A stretch of 64,000 nucleotides of DNA from Opitutia bacterium. GTDB taxonomy: Bacteria > Verrucomicrobiota > Verrucomicrobiia > Opitutales > Opitutaceae. Both the position numbers and the translations under genes were made by a program. Shown here one piece after another: positions 46,402-53,730 of the stretch. The notes under the pieces were generated by a model, which worked only from the letters and a program-made list of their open reading frames with translations, was not told where the DNA came from and did not search any database. The stretch covers positions 169,975-233,974 of the forward strand of contig PLOH01000148.1 of the NCBI GenBank assembly GCA_003142955.1, given 5' to 3'. The stretch's first letter is position 1. Each line of letters starts with the position of its first letter.

Positions 46402-46596
46402 ATGGACCAACTGGATCCAGCATTGGAGGAGGCGCGTCGGGCAGGCATCGATCTCGATCTGCTGGATTCCAACCTGGCGCTAACCTACGAGCAACGCGCC
46501 CTGCGACACGAGTCGGCTCTTGAACTGGTGTTGACGCTACGGGAGGCTCGGGCCGCCTATGAAAAGTCTCAACCTGCTGCTTCAGAGGCTCGCTGA
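46402..46596 (+). CDS. Small protein upstream of a nucleotidyltransferase (possible antitoxin)
   Basis: A 64-residue, mostly helical protein from ATG 46402: MDQLDPALEEARRAGIDLDL then LDSNLALTYEQRALRHESAL. Its end overlaps the next gene by 38 bases. Small helical proteins paired with a nucleotidyltransferase are typical of toxin-antitoxin-like cassettes, but this pair has not been matched to a named type. An ATG at 46372 in the same frame is a weaker alternative start. It stands alone with its partner between two unrelated genes. Confidence 0.6.
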   Translation: MDQLDPALEEARRAGIDLDLLDSNLALTYEQRALRHESALELVLTLREARAAYEKSQPAASEAR

Positions 46597-47053
46597 TGCC
46601 GGACCGGAATTTGTCGTGATCGGAGGCTATGCGGGTGTCCTGCATGGTTCCTCGTATGTGACAAATGATCTGGATATTTGCGTAGTTCTGACCCGCGAAA
46701 ATGTCGCCAGGCTTCGGACGGCACTCGCTGATCTTAATCCTGTGCACCGGTTGACACACCAGAAACTGTCGTTCCTCAAGTTTCCGCCGGCCGACCAGGA
46801 CCTGGCCAATGTCTATCTGGAAACGGATGGTGGTATCGTCGATGTGCTGGGCAGCGTTCTCGGTGTGGGCGATTACCCATGCCTGCGCCAGCACGCTATT
46901 GAGATTCCGTTCTTTGGGCGGCGTTGCTGGGTCATGTCGCTCGAAGATCTGATTAAGGCCAAAGAGGCTTTGGGACGGGAAAAAGATTTATTGACGGCGA
47001 AGGAACTCCGGGCCATCGCGGCCAAACGCCAAAAGGACAAACCGACCGCCTGA
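46559..47053 (+). CDS. Nucleotidyltransferase-fold protein (AbiEii/MNT-like)
   Basis: A 164-residue protein of the minimal nucleotidyltransferase type: residues 17-42 read FVVIGGYAGVLHGSSYVTND, then LDICVVL. The GG...S loop and the first Asp pair (DLDICV) are the expected metal-binding part; a third Asp may be D90 (GGIVDVLG). A C-terminal helix region contains LEDLIKAKEALGREKD, as in AbiEii-like and DUF1814-type toxins. With the 64-residue partner it may form a toxin-antitoxin unit. The 38-base overlap shows coupled translation. Confidence 0.8.
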   Translation: MKSLNLLLQRLADAGPEFVVIGGYAGVLHGSSYVTNDLDICVVLTRENVARLRTALADLNPVHRLTHQKLSFLKFPPADQDLANVYLETDGGIVDVLGSVLGVGDYPCLRQHAIEIPFFGRRCWVMSLEDLIKAKEALGREKDLLTAKELRAIAAKRQKDKPTA

Positions 47054-47062
47054 GTCGGATTC

Positions 47063-47926
47063 CTACAACAATTCCACGGCGTCGCCGACGGACACACGCC
47101 CGGTCTTGGTCTCGTGAATGAGGTTGCGGCCGAACATCATGGCGCCCTCCGCGTCGCGGCGGTAGGAAGCCAGCGTGCGGAGCGGTTCCTGGGCGCGTTC
47201 GGCGGTCAGTTGGTCGGTGGTGGTTACGACGCAGCGGCCGCAGCGGGTGGCGCCGTGGAAAACGACTTCGCCGATCCTGAAACGGCTCCAAGTGTCTTCA
47301 GCGTAGGGCGCGCCGCCGGCGACGACCAGATTGGGCCGAAAGCGGTCCATCGGCACGGGTGCATCGAGCCGAGCGTTGAGATCGGCGAGCGACTCCTCCG
47401 CAATCACCAGAAAAGGAAAGGCATCGGCGAAGGACACCTCGTGCGGCGAGCCGTCGGGCCCCTGCAACCCCGCGGGGATTTTTCGCCTGGGGATGGGCCG
47501 CGAATAGGCGAGGCCGGCGCGCACCAGCCGGCAGGAAAGACCAAGAAAATCGCCCAACCATTGCGCCGGCGCTTCTCCGCAATCATCGGCGGTCACCGAG
47601 TCTTTCCAGACGGAAACACTGTAAACCGGAGAGCGGAGGGCGGAGACCGGAGAGTCAATACCGGAAACCGGAGACCGGAAACCGGAAAGCGAAACAGAAA
47701 CCGACCCGCGGCTGGGGTATGACAGGGTCAGGTTTTCGGCCGTCAGCGCAGTCTCGATCAGCGCCATCCGGGGATGAACGCGTTGTGTAAGGAACTGGCC
47801 TTGGGCGTCGACGACCATGTAGCGGCGATCGCCGGCGAACCCCCGCGCATCGACGAGGGCCGACTCCACGGCGAGCCCGCGGCAGGATTTCACCGGGTAA
47901 ACGTACAGGGCGGTCACGCGGAGCAT
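47063..47926 (-). CDS. MOSC domain protein
   Basis: A 287-residue protein with an N-terminal MOSC beta-barrel (LRVTALYVYPVKSCRGLAVE; GFAGDRRYMVVDAQGQFLTQR) and a C-terminal MOSC domain (MDRFRPNLVVAGGAPYAEDTW; CGRCVVTT). Cys231 in TRCGRC is the conserved residue that binds sulfur or molybdenum cofactor in the mARC/YcbX type. Such proteins reduce N-hydroxylated bases with the molybdenum cofactor. Odd feature: residues 79-100 (SGFRSPVSGIDSPVSALRSP) are encoded by a CCGGAAACCGG-type repeat that interrupts the domain without breaking the frame. Confidence 0.85.
   Translation of the reverse strand: MLRVTALYVYPVKSCRGLAVESALVDARGFAGDRRYMVVDAQGQFLTQRVHPRMALIETALTAENLTLSYPSRGSVSVSLSGFRSPVSGIDSPVSALRSPVYSVSVWKDSVTADDCGEAPAQWLGDFLGLSCRLVRAGLAYSRPIPRRKIPAGLQGPDGSPHEVSFADAFPFLVIAEESLADLNARLDAPVPMDRFRPNLVVAGGAPYAEDTWSRFRIGEVVFHGATRCGRCVVTTTDQLTAERAQEPLRTLASYRRDAEGAMMFGRNLIHETKTGRVSVGDAVELL
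47624..47692. repeat. CCGGAAACCGG filler inserted inside the MOSC gene
   Basis: A run of ACCGGAGAGCGGAGGGCGGAG and ACCGGAAACCGGAGACCGG words lies inside the MOSC gene. It encodes an extra Ser/Pro-rich loop without breaking the frame. The same words occur at 40779-40930 (batB) and 53566-53730 (upstream of ybeY). Confidence 0.65.
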
Positions 47927-48023
47927 GGCGGGAACAGATAATTCCGGGCCGGCCGGCGCGGCAAGCGGACAAAATATCAGTTGACGGCAGAGGAGCCAAA
48001 ACCATAGTCCGACATTCCTTTTC

Positions 48024-48099
48024 GCGGGCGTAGCTCAGTTGGTAGAGCGCCACCTTGCCAAGGTGGTTGTCGAGAGTTCGAGTCTCTTCGCCCGCTCCA
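48024..48099 (+). tRNA. tRNA-Gly (GCC)
   Basis: A 76-base cloverleaf with encoded CCA. The acceptor stem is GCGGGCG/CGCCCGC, the D arm GCTC-AGTTGGTA-GAGC, the anticodon arm CCACC-TTGCCAA-GGTGG with anticodon GCC, and the T arm GAGAG-TTCGAGT-CTCTT. It reads GGC/GGU glycine codons. A rho-independent terminator follows four bases after the CCA. Confidence 0.97.
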
Positions 48100-48103
48100 T
48101 TTC

Positions 48104-48134
48104 AAGACCCTCCCCGGCGGAGGGTCTTTTTTTG
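48104..48134 (+). terminator. Rho-independent terminator after tRNA-Gly
   Basis: AAGACCCTCC-CCGGC-GGAGGGTCTT forms a ten-pair stem with a small loop and is followed by a run of seven T. It ends the tRNA transcript and lies about 28 bases before the start of the hexapeptide gene. Confidence 0.9.
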
Positions 48135-48161
48135 TTGGCCGAGGAAGGGGAGCCGCTATGG

Positions 48162-48851
48162 GTGAAGGAGTTGAAAGCCGCCGAATTCTTTGCGTTGCCG
48201 CCGTCGCTCGCCGCGTTCGCGGCATTTTTCCCGCCCGACGCCCCGCCGTGGGAATGGCTGAAGCAGATTGGTCCGGCGTTGGCGGGTTTCCGCAGTGACG
48301 TTCCGCGGCCCACACTGCCACCCGGGGTGCACGCCGAGGGAGCGCTGTGGATTCATCCGACCGTCAAGCTGCCGTCCTATGCCACCCTCATTGGCCCGCT
48401 CTATATCGGCGCGCGCTCGGAGATCCGGCCCGGCGCCTTCGTGCGAGGCAACCTGATCGCGGGCGAAGATTGCGTGATTGGCCACGGCGCCGAGATCAAG
48501 AACACGCTCATGATGGACCGCGTTCATGCGCCGCACCGACCGTACATCGGCGACTCGATCCTGGGGAACGGCGCGCACCTGGGCGCCGGCGTTGTGCTCT
48601 CAAATCTCCGGCTCGATCAAAAGAACGTCTTCGTGCGGCTCCCGGACGGATCGGTCGACAGCGGCCGGCGCAAGTTCGGCGCCATTCTGGGCGACGGAGC
48701 AGAGGTGGGCTGCAACTCGGTGCTCAACCCGGGGACCCTGCTCGGTCCGCGCGCGTTGGTCGCTCCGGCGATTGCGTTTGGCGGCTATCTGCCGGCCGGG
48801 CAGATCGGCCGGGTGCGCTACACCATCGTTTCCGAGCCGCGACGGGACTAG
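48162..48851 (+). CDS. Left-handed beta-helix (hexapeptide repeat) transferase
   Basis: A 229-residue protein with hexapeptide repeats in its centre (about residues 65-180): PTVKLPSYATLIGPLYIGAR, IGHGAEIKNTLMM, IGDSILGNGAHLGAGVVLSN and LGDGAEVGCNSVLNPG. This resembles the acetyltransferase half of GlmU and UDP-GlcNAc pyrophosphorylase-like proteins but lacks the pyrophosphorylase half. I chose GTG 48162 because GGGGAG lies nine bases upstream; longer readings would run through the tRNA terminator. The substrate is likely a sugar nucleotide. Confidence 0.85.
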   Translation: MKELKAAEFFALPPSLAAFAAFFPPDAPPWEWLKQIGPALAGFRSDVPRPTLPPGVHAEGALWIHPTVKLPSYATLIGPLYIGARSEIRPGAFVRGNLIAGEDCVIGHGAEIKNTLMMDRVHAPHRPYIGDSILGNGAHLGAGVVLSNLRLDQKNVFVRLPDGSVDSGRRKFGAILGDGAEVGCNSVLNPGTLLGPRALVAPAIAFGGYLPAGQIGRVRYTIVSEPRRD

Positions 48852-48918
48852 CCCCACTTGCGGGAACTCACGGCCATACGGACGGCGGGCGGGCGCTCAT
48901 GGCTGAGCTGATCATGCA

Positions 48919-49030
48919 GTAGGAAGGTCGCTTGCGACCGATGATCGCCCGCAAGCGGGCTTCCTCCACCGGCATACCGAACGGTTCGCGAACGCCCGAG
49001 GAGAATTGCCAGCAATTGCAGTTTTTGGCT
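48919..49030 (-). repeat. Dispersed element, copy 2, with REP-like inverted doublet
   Basis: This is the inverted partner of 37263-37355: on the minus strand it reads AGCCAAAAACTGCAATTGCT then CGCGAACCG and the hairpin GTGGAGGAAGCCCGCTTGCG. At its left end a second hairpin GTAGGAAGGTCGCTTGCGACC faces the first, making a doublet (48919-48966). It lies between the hexapeptide gene and trpS. Confidence 0.7.
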
Positions 49031-49161
49031 AAGGATCGCGCCTCGCACTGCGGTTTGTGGTTGGATTCTCTCTTGCCCAGTTTCCCAATCCCGCACTTGC
49101 TCGTAGCCCGTTGTCGCAGGCGACCGATGAACCAGGCCTGCGCCATCGAAACTGCAAATTC

Positions 49162-50130
49162 ATGAGGATCCTTTCTGGCATCCAGCCCTCCGGGGCGCTG
49201 CATATCGGCAACTACTTCGGGATGATGAAACCTGCGATCGAACTCCAGTCGCAGGGCGAGTGCTATTATTTCATCGCCGACTATCATTCGATGACGTCGC
49301 TGTCCGACGCCGCCGAGCGCCGCCGGAATTCACGGGATGTGGCGCTGGACTTTCTCGCCTCCGGCCTCGATCCGCAGAAGAGCGTTTTTTTCCGACAGTC
49401 CGATCTGCCGGAGGTGACCGAGCTGACCTGGATCATCGGTACGCTCACGCCGATGGGCCTGCTGGAACGCGCCCATAGCTACAAGGACAAGCTGGCCAAG
49501 GGGGTCGCCGCCAACTTCGGGCTGTTTGCCTATCCGGTGCTGATGGCCTCCGACATTCTGCTCTACGATTCCAACCTCGTGCCGGTCGGCAAGGACCAGA
49601 AGCAGCATGTCGAAATGACGCGCGATATTGCCATCAAGTTCAATCAGACCTACGGCGAGACGTTCGTGATTCCCGAGCCGGCCATCCGCGAGGAGGTGGC
49701 GACCGTGCCCGGACTCGACGGCCAGAAGATGAGCAAGAGCTATGGCAACACGATCGAGCTTTTCGGCGAGGAGAAGGCGATGCGGAAACGGATCATGTCA
49801 ATCGTCATGGACAGCCGAACGCCGCTGGAGCCGAAGCCCGATGCGGATCGGAACGTTGCGATCCAATTGCTAAAGCTCGTGGCGCCGAAAGAGGTGGCGG
49901 TCGACTATGAGAACCGCCTGCGCACCGGCGGACTGGGTTATGGCGACTTGAAGAAGACCCTGTTCGAGCACTACTGGAATCATTTTGCCGCGGCGCGAGC
50001 CCGCCGCGCCGAGCTCGTCGCCAACCGCGATTACGTCGACCAGGTGCTGCGCGACGGCGCCGAACGTGCCCGCGCGGTCGCGAGCAAAGTGCTGGAGCGC
50101 GCGCGCGTGGCCTGCGGGCTGGGGGATTGA
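49162..50130 (+). CDS. trpS: Tryptophan-tRNA ligase
   Basis: A 322-residue class I tRNA synthetase. It opens MRILSGIQPSGALHIGNYFG with the HIGH-like motif HIGN, has the ADYHSMT segment, the Trp-binding region (PVGKDQKQHVEMTRDIA) and the KMSKS motif GQKMSKSYGN. It charges tRNA-Trp. I chose ATG 49162 because the family starts exactly there; the in-frame extension to 49057 lies in repeat-derived sequence. Length is typical for bacterial TrpS. It stands alone; the repeat element precedes it and a REP-like doublet follows. Confidence 0.96.
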   Translation: MRILSGIQPSGALHIGNYFGMMKPAIELQSQGECYYFIADYHSMTSLSDAAERRRNSRDVALDFLASGLDPQKSVFFRQSDLPEVTELTWIIGTLTPMGLLERAHSYKDKLAKGVAANFGLFAYPVLMASDILLYDSNLVPVGKDQKQHVEMTRDIAIKFNQTYGETFVIPEPAIREEVATVPGLDGQKMSKSYGNTIELFGEEKAMRKRIMSIVMDSRTPLEPKPDADRNVAIQLLKLVAPKEVAVDYENRLRTGGLGYGDLKKTLFEHYWNHFAAARARRAELVANRDYVDQVLRDGAERARAVASKVLERARVACGLGD

Positions 50131-50148
50131 GTCCCGATGCGGGCCGAT

Positions 50149-50212
50149 GGCCCGGACGCGAGGTCCGGCGCTACGTTCTACGCAGCGTAGGGTCGGCGCT
50201 TGTCGCCGGACC
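50149..50212. repeat. REP-like inverted doublet upstream of the transposase
   Basis: GGCCCGGACGCGAGGTCCGG (50149) and the inverted relative CGTAGGGTCGGCGCTTGTCG (50186-50212) form two hairpins facing each other between trpS and the REP-associated transposase. They belong to the same CGTAGGGCCGG family as 37356-37430 and 50831-50957. Confidence 0.75.
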
Positions 50213-50276
50213 GAAGTGAGCCCGTAGGGTAAAACCAGATCTTGCAGTCTGACGAAAATGTTCGAATCAGGCGGGA

Positions 50277-50822
50277 ATGGGCACGATTCGCCGCCAAACA
50301 GCACGTTTGCGTTGGGCCAGAGTGTCGATCCCCGGGGCCCGATATTTCCTTAAAGTATGTACGCAAAATCGCACCCCTGTTTTCTCACTCCGAGAACACG
50401 CCTCGCGGTCGGTGGAGACTCTCTTTGCGTTGCACGATGCCGACGACATCGAGTTGCTTGCTGCCACGGTCATGCCAGACCATGTTCACATGGTATTTGT
50501 CCTCGGATCGCGCCTCACGGTCGGGCAGGTGATGGCGAAATTCAAAACGTTGGCCCGGGGCGGCGACGCATGGCGATGGCAGCAAGACGGGTTCGAACAT
50601 AGACTGCGGGCCAACGAGGCGGCGGAGGATTACGGCTTCTATGTTTTCATGAATCCTTATCGTGCGCGGTTAGCACCGATCGCTCAGCCGTGGCCATGGT
50701 GGACGTGTCCGGATACGGAGCAATTCGGCTTCACGCAGAAACTCGATCGCAACGGCATTCCTCCTGAGGAATGGCTTGATCAGGTGGAGGAGACGAATAG
50801 CCGGATTGCGACAGGCGAATAA
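50277..50822 (+). CDS. REP-associated tyrosine transposase (RAYT, Y1 type)
   Basis: A 181-residue transposase of the TnpA_REP/RAYT family. The HUH pair is His69 and His71 in VMPDHVHMVFVL; the catalytic Tyr is most likely Tyr119 in AAEDYGFYVFMNPYRARL. The start region (RWARVSIPGARYFLKVCTQNR) and the late VFSLRE segment are typical. RAYTs are single-copy, domesticated relatives of IS200/IS605 transposases that cut and move REP hairpins. REP-like doublets lie directly upstream (50149-50212) and directly downstream (50831-50957). Upstream of it lies trpS; no IS ends are seen. Confidence 0.9.
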   Translation: MGTIRRQTARLRWARVSIPGARYFLKVCTQNRTPVFSLREHASRSVETLFALHDADDIELLAATVMPDHVHMVFVLGSRLTVGQVMAKFKTLARGGDAWRWQQDGFEHRLRANEAAEDYGFYVFMNPYRARLAPIAQPWPWWTCPDTEQFGFTQKLDRNGIPPEEWLDQVEETNSRIATGE

Positions 50823-50830
50823 CAGACAAT

Positions 50831-50957
50831 GGCCCGGACGCGAGGTCCGGCCCTACGGATCCCAGCGACGCAGGGTCAGCGCCTGTCGCCGAACCGACCT
50901 TTCTCCCTCAAGAACGGGGCAAAGCCGGATGGCCCGGACGCGAGGTCCGGCCCTACC
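50831..50957. repeat. REP-like triplet downstream of the transposase
   Basis: Two direct copies of GGCCCGGACGCGAGGTCCGG (50831 and 50931) enclose an inverted relative CGCAGGGTCAGCGCCTGTCG (50869-50895). With the doublet before the transposase they bracket it. The third unit ends just before the GH27 stop codon. Confidence 0.75.
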
Positions 50958-50974
50958 ATGCATCGGGTTCGATG

Positions 50975-52168
50975 CTATTTCACCGGCGTCAGCCGGAACA
51001 GGACAACGTCATGTGATTCGACGTGGTCCGTGCGTGCCGTGCGCGTGGTGCCGAGGTCCTTCTTCGCCCAGACGTCGCGCACGGTGTATTCGCCCTTGAG
51101 GATCGACATCGCGGACCAGTCGGTGGTCAGGTCGGCAGCCGTCGCTCCGGTGTTGAGCACGCAGACGGCCCACGCGCCGCCTGAAAGTTCCCGGACCCAG
51201 ATCTCCCGGCCGGTCTCCGCCCGAAACCGCCAGCCCTGCTTGCCGAGTGAATCCTGGTCGATCGCGATGACGTCCTTGTTGGTCAGGATGTCGTGCACTT
51301 CTTGCGACATGCTCCGGACGTCATTGCCCGCAATCAATGGCGCCGCAATGATGCACCACAGGCTGAAATGGGCCCGTGATTCGGGCAGCGTCAGACCCTT
51401 GTTGCCCACCTCAAGCATATCAGGATCGTTCCAATGTCCGGGTCCGGCATATTGGCCAATGCCATTTGGGCCTTCATTGGTGACGAGCGAGTATTGCAGA
51501 TCGAGGATCAGCTTCCATCCGCTTTCCCATCGCTGCCTGCTGTCGTAGCCCGCCATGATATCACCCGTGGTGCGCCAGAGATGGCCCACGTCCTGAGCCC
51601 ACTCCCAAGGCTTGTTCTGGCCCCATTCGCAGAGGCTGAATACCATCGGCCGTCCAGCAGCATGGATGGCGTCGCGCATGGTTTTGTAGGTCTCGCGGGC
51701 GTCGGCGGTGCCGTGACTGCACCAGTCATACTTCAAGAAATCGACGCCCCACACAGCGTATTTGAGCGCATCCTGAAACTCATGGCCTCGTCCTCCGGGG
51801 TAGCCGCCGCAAGTCAGGGTCCCTGCGCAATTATGGATGCCGAATTTAAAACCCTTGCTGTGCAGGTAGTCTCCGAGCGCCTTCATTCCGCTCGGGAATT
51901 TCTTCGGGTCTGCCACGATGTTCCCATTGGCATCGCGTTCCATGGCTTCCCAACAGTCGTCGACGACGATGTACACATAGCCGGCGTCGCGCATGCCGTT
52001 CGCGATCATGGTATCGGCGGTCCCCTTGATCAGCTGTTCGTCGATGTTCGCGGCGAACGTGTTCCAGGAGTTCCAGCCCATCGGCGGAGTCAGCGCCAAG
52101 CCTTCGAATTTCTGGGCGAAGGCCGTGGCCGTCAGGCCCAGGGTGGCAAGAAGGAGGATCTTTCTCAT
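50975..52168 (-). CDS. Secreted alpha-galactosidase, glycoside hydrolase family 27
   Basis: A 397-residue GH27 enzyme with a signal peptide (residues 1-18). It opens LTPPMGWNSWNTF, the family entrance, and has DDCWEAMERDANGN. Asp148 in FLKYDWC is the nucleophile and Asp203 in WRTTGDI the acid/base. The DPDMLEVGNKGLT segment and a C-terminal beta domain (WAVCVLNTGATAADLTTDW) complete the fold. It removes alpha-1,6-galactose from melibiose-type sugars or galactomannan. It has no CBM. Neighbours are a REP cluster and a divergent PEGA lipoprotein; no transporter adjoins. Confidence 0.95.
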   Translation of the reverse strand: MRKILLLATLGLTATAFAQKFEGLALTPPMGWNSWNTFAANIDEQLIKGTADTMIANGMRDAGYVYIVVDDCWEAMERDANGNIVADPKKFPSGMKALGDYLHSKGFKFGIHNCAGTLTCGGYPGGRGHEFQDALKYAVWGVDFLKYDWCSHGTADARETYKTMRDAIHAAGRPMVFSLCEWGQNKPWEWAQDVGHLWRTTGDIMAGYDSRQRWESGWKLILDLQYSLVTNEGPNGIGQYAGPGHWNDPDMLEVGNKGLTLPESRAHFSLWCIIAAPLIAGNDVRSMSQEVHDILTNKDVIAIDQDSLGKQGWRFRAETGREIWVRELSGGAWAVCVLNTGATAADLTTDWSAMSILKGEYTVRDVWAKKDLGTTRTARTDHVESHDVVLFRLTPVK

Positions 52169-52429
52169 GGGAGCGATGGTTGGGGGAGGAGAACTTTCCG
52201 GTCAGGACGGGGAAGTAACGTTTTGACCGAATGGAGCAGATGCGGTCAATCAGATTGCGTCCGGAGCCTGGCGGACTTCGTCCTCCATGCTCCTGGTCAA
52301 ATGGCGGCGGCCATTTGGTCAATGAGAGAGCGAAAAAAATCCTACCCAGAATGGCTAAACCCGGCCGGCGCGAACAAGGTTCTTCTTGGCATGTCTGCTC
52401 TCTGCATTAACTTCGTCGATCGCAGAATC

Positions 52430-53002
52430 ATGAATGGAGGCATTGCCGCGCGCGTCGTTGCTGCGCGCCTCGCCGGCTATCGCCGCGCGGCGCTCGGCCT
52501 CCTTGTCGCGGGCGGGTTGCTGCTGTTGGGGTCGGGTTGTGTGACCACGTCCAAGAAGCGGCCACTGCCCCCGGCCATCGCGCCCCCGCGCGTTGTTCCA
52601 CCGAGTGCGACAGGAGGGGAGCCTGTGCGGCCGGTGACGATCCCTCAGGCGCCGGCGATGCCGACCCTGCCGACACCGGCGCCGCCAGCGCCCGCGGCCG
52701 GCGTGCCGGCGGTGGGACCGGAAATGGGCGTCACCAAGCTGACCATGTTAGTCGAGTCTGAACCCGCCGGCGCGACGATCGTGGTGGACGGCCGGCCCGT
52801 GGGGAAGACGCCGCTGCGGCTGGGCGTACCTGCCACGGTCTTGGGTTTTTTCCGCGATTACGTCGAGATCCGCGCCCGGTTCATCGCAGAAAATGAAACA
52901 GAGGTGTCGCAGACTGCCACGGAAGAATTCTCCCCGCGGGAGAAGGTGCCGGCCGTCCTGCATTTCACGCCAGCGGGCGTGCGGCGCACGGTGCGGGAGT
53001 GA
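52430..53002 (+). CDS. PEGA-domain lipoprotein
   Basis: A 190-residue exported protein. It starts MNGGIAARVVAARL; the lipobox is LLLGSGC with Cys37 as lipidation site. A Pro-rich linker (residues 45-95) leads to a PEGA domain (LVESEPAGATIVVDGRPVGK, then TPLRLGVPATVLG). The C-terminal part (EIRARFIAENETEVSQ) is beta-rich. PEGA domains are small beta modules in surface lipoproteins, often near peptidoglycan. The reading opens long before this ATG, but only this Met has a lipoprotein signal. It is divergent from the GH27 gene. Confidence 0.8.
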   Translation: MNGGIAARVVAARLAGYRRAALGLLVAGGLLLLGSGCVTTSKKRPLPPAIAPPRVVPPSATGGEPVRPVTIPQAPAMPTLPTPAPPAPAAGVPAVGPEMGVTKLTMLVESEPAGATIVVDGRPVGKTPLRLGVPATVLGFFRDYVEIRARFIAENETEVSQTATEEFSPREKVPAVLHFTPAGVRRTVRE

Positions 53003-53070
53003 TTGATCGGGATATTCTCTGCCGCGGAGGAAGCGGCCAGGTGTGGAAGCACGTGGGTCGGGTGGCGGGA

Positions 53071-53559
53071 TCACCCGGCAAAGGCGAACTGCGGCACCAT
53101 CTGACGCGCGCGCAGCAAGGCGAGGGCGCGGGCTTCGGCGGCGCGCATCCGTTTCTTGCTCGCGGGTTGCCGGTCGTCGTGCCCGGCGAGATGCAGCCAG
53201 CCATGCACGACATAGAGGGTCAGCTCCTCGGAGAAATCGCGCCGGTGGCCCGCGGCGAACGCGCGGGCCGTGTCGGCCGAGACGCAGATCTCGCCGGCCT
53301 GCCCGAACGCCGGCGTCCCGGCGAAGGTGATCACATCGGTGGGTGACAGATCGTCGAGGAACGACGCGTGCAGGCGCGCCAGCGCAGAATCCGTGAGGAA
53401 CGCAATCGACAGCTCCCCCGGCGGCACGGGATGAAGCCCGGCAGCCGGTGTACCGGGGTGCAGAATTTCGGCAGCGTGGGCGTCGAGCTGGTGGATGACG
53501 GCGGTGACCGCGCGCCGGTCAAGTCGCAGGTGCAGATGCCCGTTGTGAATCCGCACCAC
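53071..53559 (-). CDS. ybeY: Endoribonuclease YbeY
   Basis: A 162-residue protein of the UPF0054/YbeY family: LSIAFLTDSALARLHASFLD, then DVITFAG and the metal-binding HGWLHLAGHD (the HxxxHxxxH pattern with GHD). YbeY takes part in 16S rRNA maturation and ribosome quality control. The start is unclear: tandem GTG codons at 53559 and 53556 follow GGAGG directly, and an earlier in-frame GTG would translate the repeat filler. The family N-terminus RRVVRIHN begins just here. It lies downstream of the 7TM-HD gene and phoH, a common set. Confidence 0.88.
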   Translation of the reverse strand: MVRIHNGHLHLRLDRRAVTAVIHQLDAHAAEILHPGTPAAGLHPVPPGELSIAFLTDSALARLHASFLDDLSPTDVITFAGTPAFGQAGEICVSADTARAFAAGHRRDFSEELTLYVVHGWLHLAGHDDRQPASKKRMRAAEARALALLRARQMVPQFAFAG

Positions 53560-53565
53560 CCTCCG

Positions 53566-53730
53566 GGAAAGCGGAGAGCGGAGTTCGGAAACCGGAGAGC
53601 CTTCCAGCGAAGGTGGGGAGACCGGAGAGTTTTTCACCGCAACGGCTGAAATCCGCGGCTGTGCTGACCGCGCTGACCGACTTTCCGGTATCCGGTATCC
53701 GCTTTTGGGTTTCGGAACTCCGGTATCATC
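53566..53730. repeat. CCGGAAACCGG/GCGGAGAGCGGAG filler between the 7TM-HD gene and ybeY
   Basis: A run of GCGGAGAGCGGAG, TTCGGAAACCGGAGAG and CCGGTATCCGGTATCCGC words fills the gap between ybeY and the 7TM-HD gene and reaches the last codon of the latter. The words match those inside the MOSC gene and batB. Confidence 0.7.

Noticed and set aside
47624-47692. Possible CRISPR-like array of CCGGAAACCGG words
   Set aside because: The units are short, degenerate and without spacers of even length; they lie in a coding frame and there are no cas genes in the window.
48039-48161. Extension of the hexapeptide gene upstream to 48039
   Set aside because: It would translate the tRNA-Gly and its terminator; GTG 48162 with GGGGAG upstream is a better start.
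50829-51548. 239-codon plus-strand frame after the transposase
   Set aside because: Its start is REP-repeat sequence and the rest is opposite the GH27 gene in another frame.
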